Assembly: GCA_029564595.1 (NCBI GenBank)
Contig: JAKQPS010000189.1
Span: forward strand, 1-15,768
Direction of reading: 5' to 3'
DNA length: 15,768 nt
Source: a bacterium
GTDB taxonomy: Bacteria > UBP15 > UBA6099
Within the stretch, counting starts at the first letter, position 1. Every line of letters starts with the position of its first letter. The position numbers were made by a program, and so were the translations under genes. A model generated the notes under the pieces. The model was not told the DNA's origin and searched no databases. It was given only the letters and a program-made list of their open reading frames with translations. Of the stretch, positions 13,651 through 15,768 are shown piece after piece.

Positions 13651-15495
13651 ATGAAAATAGACGCGATGCAAATAAGGCGGCGGGTGGAACTTGAGGTTCT
13701 GCCGAGAGTGGAAAGGCCGGGAAGGTACGCGGGCGGCGAGTTGAACAGCGCGCGCGGCTGCGGCTCCGACCCTTCGGCCCTCCGCGTCGTTCTCTGTTTC
13801 CCCGAAGTGTACGAAATCGGCATGTCCAACCTCGGATTCATGCTGCTTTACCATCTGCTGAACGGGATTCCGGGCGTGGAGTGCGAGAGGGCGTTCGCTC
13901 CGTGGCCGGACATGGAGCGCGAGTTGTCCGCGCGCGGCCTTCCTCTCTATTCCCTCGAAAGCTTCACCCCCCTGTCCGAATTCGACATCGTGGGGTTTTC
14001 TCTTTCATACGAGATGACTTACACGAACATCCTGACGATGCTGAGCCTCGGCGGCGTCGGGCGGAGAACGGCGGACAGGGCGAACTCCGGGCCTCTGGTC
14101 ATCGCAGGCGGGGTATGCGCCTGCAACCCGGAACCTCTGGCGGATTTCTTCGACGCGTTCTTCATCGGCGAGGCTGAGGAAGGCATCGTCGATATAGTCG
14201 AAGCGGCGCGCGCCTCCAAAAAGCGGGACTCCGGCAAATCCGCTCTGCTGAACGCCCTCGCCGACATCCCCGGCGTTTATGTCCCCTCCCTCTGCGAAAC
14301 ATTCACGACTCCCTCCGGCCTCGCCGCAGTGTCATGCGGAACGCGGGGAAACATTAAACGCAGGTTCCCGCGCGACCTCGATTCGATACACGCCCCCCCC
14401 GCTTTCATCGTCCCCGGCATTGAAGCCGTCCATGACCGGATTCAAATTGAAATATTCAGAGGCTGCGTTCAAGGGTGCAGATATTGCCAAGCAGGCATGA
14501 TCTACAGGCCCCACAGGGAACGCGGCCCCCGCAGCCTTTCTCGCAACGCCCGCGACTTGTTCGATGCCATGGGCTGCGACGAGATTTCTCTTTTGTCCCT
14601 TAACGCCCCGGACTACTCCGACATGGGCGAACTGCTCGACTCCCTGTCCGCCTTCGCCGCCCCGCGCCGCGTTTCCATCTCCATGCCTTCCACTCGCGTG
14701 GACTCCTTCAGCGAGGAAGTCTACGCGAAACTTCGGGAAGTGCGCGCCACCGGCCTCACTCTGGCTCCCGAAGCCGGCTCTCAAAGATTGCGCAACGTCA
14801 TCAACAAACGCGTGACCGAAGAAGATATTATGAAGACGGTGTCGGCGGCCTCTCGCGCCGGCTGGAAAAAAATAAAACTCTACTTCATGATCGGCCTGCC
14901 CACGGAGACTGAAGAGGACGTCAGGGGCATCGCCGAACTGGTCGCTAGGATGGTCGAGACTCGCGGTCGCTCCGCATCCCGCGTTAAAGGCAAACAGGTC
15001 TTCACCGTCAGCGTGTCCAACTTCATTCCGAAACCCCACACCCCCTTCCAGTGGGAACCCATGGACAGCATGGAGTCGCTCATCGCTAAAAAACGCATCC
15101 TGCGCGGCCTCATCGACCGCCGCGCCGTGAAACTTGACATGCACGACGTGGAGACAAGCTTCCTTGAAGCCGCCCTCGCTCGCGGAGACAGGCGTCTCTG
15201 CTCGGTTATCGAACGCGCTTGGCTGTCCGGCTGCCGCTTCGACGGCTGGTCCGACATGCTTAAGTTCGACGCGTGGACACACGCTTTCGCCTCCTCCGAT
15301 CTGAACCCCGATCTCTTCGCCCGCGCTTCTATGCAACCTCTTTCTCCCACCCCTTGGTCGCACATCGACTGCGGCGTTTCCGAAAAATATCTATTCCTCG
15401 AACGCAACAAAGCCCTGCGCGGCGAAACTACGCCCGACTGCGGCCCGCGCGGCGGCGGCTGCTCCGGCTGCGGCATCGACTGCTCTTCTAAATAG
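13651..15495 (+). CDS. B12-binding-type radical SAM protein, TIGR03960 family
   Basis: A 614-residue protein that fits TIGR03960 along its length. The N-terminal part opens with ERPGRYAGGELNS (21-33), followed by a cobalamin-domain-like fold with FPEVYEIGMSNLGF (50-63) and the block IAGGVCACNPEPLADFFDAF (151-170). As usual in this family I see no DxHxxG cobalamin ligand. The radical SAM core has C272, C276 and C279 in RGCVQGCRYCQAG (CxxxCxxC), which hold the 4Fe-4S cluster that cleaves S-adenosylmethionine. LAPEAGSQRLR (371-381) is another conserved stretch. The C-terminus has four more cysteines (C597, C604, C607, C611), as in relatives, possibly a second metal site. The function is unsettled; relatives often neighbour a TIGR03936/DUF2344 partner and RNase E/G, and neither is seen here. 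No ribosome site precedes the ATG. Confidence 0.88.
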   Translation: MKIDAMQIRRRVELEVLPRVERPGRYAGGELNSARGCGSDPSALRVVLCFPEVYEIGMSNLGFMLLYHLLNGIPGVECERAFAPWPDMERELSARGLPLYSLESFTPLSEFDIVGFSLSYEMTYTNILTMLSLGGVGRRTADRANSGPLVIAGGVCACNPEPLADFFDAFFIGEAEEGIVDIVEAARASKKRDSGKSALLNALADIPGVYVPSLCETFTTPSGLAAVSCGTRGNIKRRFPRDLDSIHAPPAFIVPGIEAVHDRIQIEIFRGCVQGCRYCQAGMIYRPHRERGPRSLSRNARDLFDAMGCDEISLLSLNAPDYSDMGELLDSLSAFAAPRRVSISMPSTRVDSFSEEVYAKLREVRATGLTLAPEAGSQRLRNVINKRVTEEDIMKTVSAASRAGWKKIKLYFMIGLPTETEEDVRGIAELVARMVETRGRSASRVKGKQVFTVSVSNFIPKPHTPFQWEPMDSMESLIAKKRILRGLIDRRAVKLDMHDVETSFLEAALARGDRRLCSVIERAWLSGCRFDGWSDMLKFDAWTHAFASSDLNPDLFARASMQPLSPTPWSHIDCGVSEKYLFLERNKALRGETTPDCGPRGGGCSGCGIDCSSK

Positions 15496-15548
15496 CTATC
15501 TTGCATTATACGTTTAATACTCAAACAAAAATCATCCCGGATTCGCGA

Positions 15549-15684
15549 CCTCTGAAACCCCTTTCTCAACATCTTTTCACATGACACGCGCCGAAGGCGG
15601 AAGCGAAGCTCCGACTTCGGCGCTAGCATGAAAAGTTTTGAAAGGGATTTTAAGGGAAAACTTTTTCAAAAGTTTTCCCTTAAC
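15549..15684 (+). repeat. Dispersed repeat, copy B (two hairpins)
   Basis: Same length and orientation as 239-374. Hairpin 1 pairs GCGCCGAAGGCGGA (15588-15601) with 15610-15623, with one mismatched position, around AGCGAAGC. Most differences from copy A lie in this stem and come in compensating pairs, while the apex and basal GCGCCG are unchanged. Hairpin 2 (15652-15665/15668-15681) is identical to that of copy A. The copy lies 53 bases after the radical SAM gene and could also serve as its 3' end. Confidence 0.8.
15652..15681. terminator. Hairpin 2 of repeat copy B, possible terminator
   Basis: A perfect 14-bp stem with a 2-base apex, the same sequence as 342-371. It is the first long stem after the radical SAM stop codon apart from hairpin 1 of the repeat. 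No U-tract follows, so termination is only plausible. Confidence 0.4.
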
Positions 15685-15712
15685 CGACACGCCTTTAAAG
15701 CGCCTCCGGCGG

Positions 15713-15746
15713 CCAAAGAGAAACTTTTGAAAAAGTTTCTCTTTGG
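15713..15746. terminator. Strong 16-bp hairpin at the window end
   Basis: CCAAAGAGAAACTTTT (15713-15728) pairs perfectly with 15731-15746 around the apex GA. The core AAACTTTT-GA-AAAAGTTT is the reverse complement of the core of the 15652-15681 hairpin, but the outer stem differs (CCAAAGAG instead of AAGGGA). A short T-containing stretch follows. It may be a bidirectional terminator or another dispersed hairpin of the same kind. The remaining bases to 15768 show no gene. Confidence 0.5.
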
Positions 15747-15768
15747 ATTCTCTTCAAAACGTTTCAAT

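Noticed and set aside
14332-15363. 343-residue open frame on the minus strand
   Set aside because: It is antisense to the radical SAM gene, which has conserved cysteine motifs. The antisense product shows no family features.
15630-15681. Attenuator-like alternative pairing of AAAAGTTTT upstream of hairpin 2
   Set aside because: In copy B a first AAAAGTTTT could compete for AAAACTTTT, but copy A reads AAAGATTTT there, so the alternative fold is not conserved.

Overview
The window (about 15.8 kb, GC-rich, dense short-spaced genes with Shine-Dalgarno sites and sigma70-like promoters) is chromosomal DNA of a Gram-negative-type bacterium. Five products carry Sec signal peptides or membrane anchors, including a LolA-fold-like periplasmic protein. 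The VWA/DUF4159 pair and the TIGR03960 radical SAM protein are families I associate with Planctomycetota, FCB-like and uncultured candidate phyla, but the sequence does not fix the phylum. I see no rRNA, tRNA, CRISPR, transposase or phage gene.

Layout. 1-377: non-coding, with a nested palindrome and copy A of a 136-bp dispersed repeat. 378-4717 (minus): carA-carB, overlapping by ATGA. 4718-4924: divergent control region with a clear promoter for the next gene. 4925-6061 (plus): Gfo/Idh/MocA oxidoreductase. 6062-6346: convergent spacer with hairpins. 6347-9225 (minus): a VWA/glutamine-amidotransferase-like membrane protein followed by an overlapping DUF4159 protein. 9377-11021 (minus): a secreted protein with two related modules, then a LolA-like protein started by TTG. 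11310-12332, 12419-13486 and 13651-15495 (plus): a secreted alpha/beta hydrolase, a secreted DUF6263-like protein and a TIGR03960 radical SAM protein, each with its own plausible promoter. 15496-15768: copy B of the dispersed repeat and another strong hairpin.

The main observation is in carAB. Both reading frames are intact and clearly recognisable, but the first half of the reaction path looks dismantled. In CarA the glutaminase Cys-His-Glu triad reads Gly-Glu-Asp, and there is no cysteine anywhere in the amidotransferase domain. In CarB the N-terminal (carboxyphosphate-forming) ATP-grasp half has lost all three metal ligands (Gln-Glu-Asn reads Arg-Tyr-Val), its GPxxIGQ loop and its GGQT motif. 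The C-terminal (carbamate-phosphorylating) half and the allosteric domain keep every signature checked. This pattern suggests a repurposed, ammonia- or carbamate-fed enzyme with a single working ATP site, and not random decay.

A second observation is the repeat: copies A and B are the same length and differ mainly inside one hairpin stem, where most changes are compensated, while the GCGAAGC apex is invariant. This indicates selection on a folded structure.
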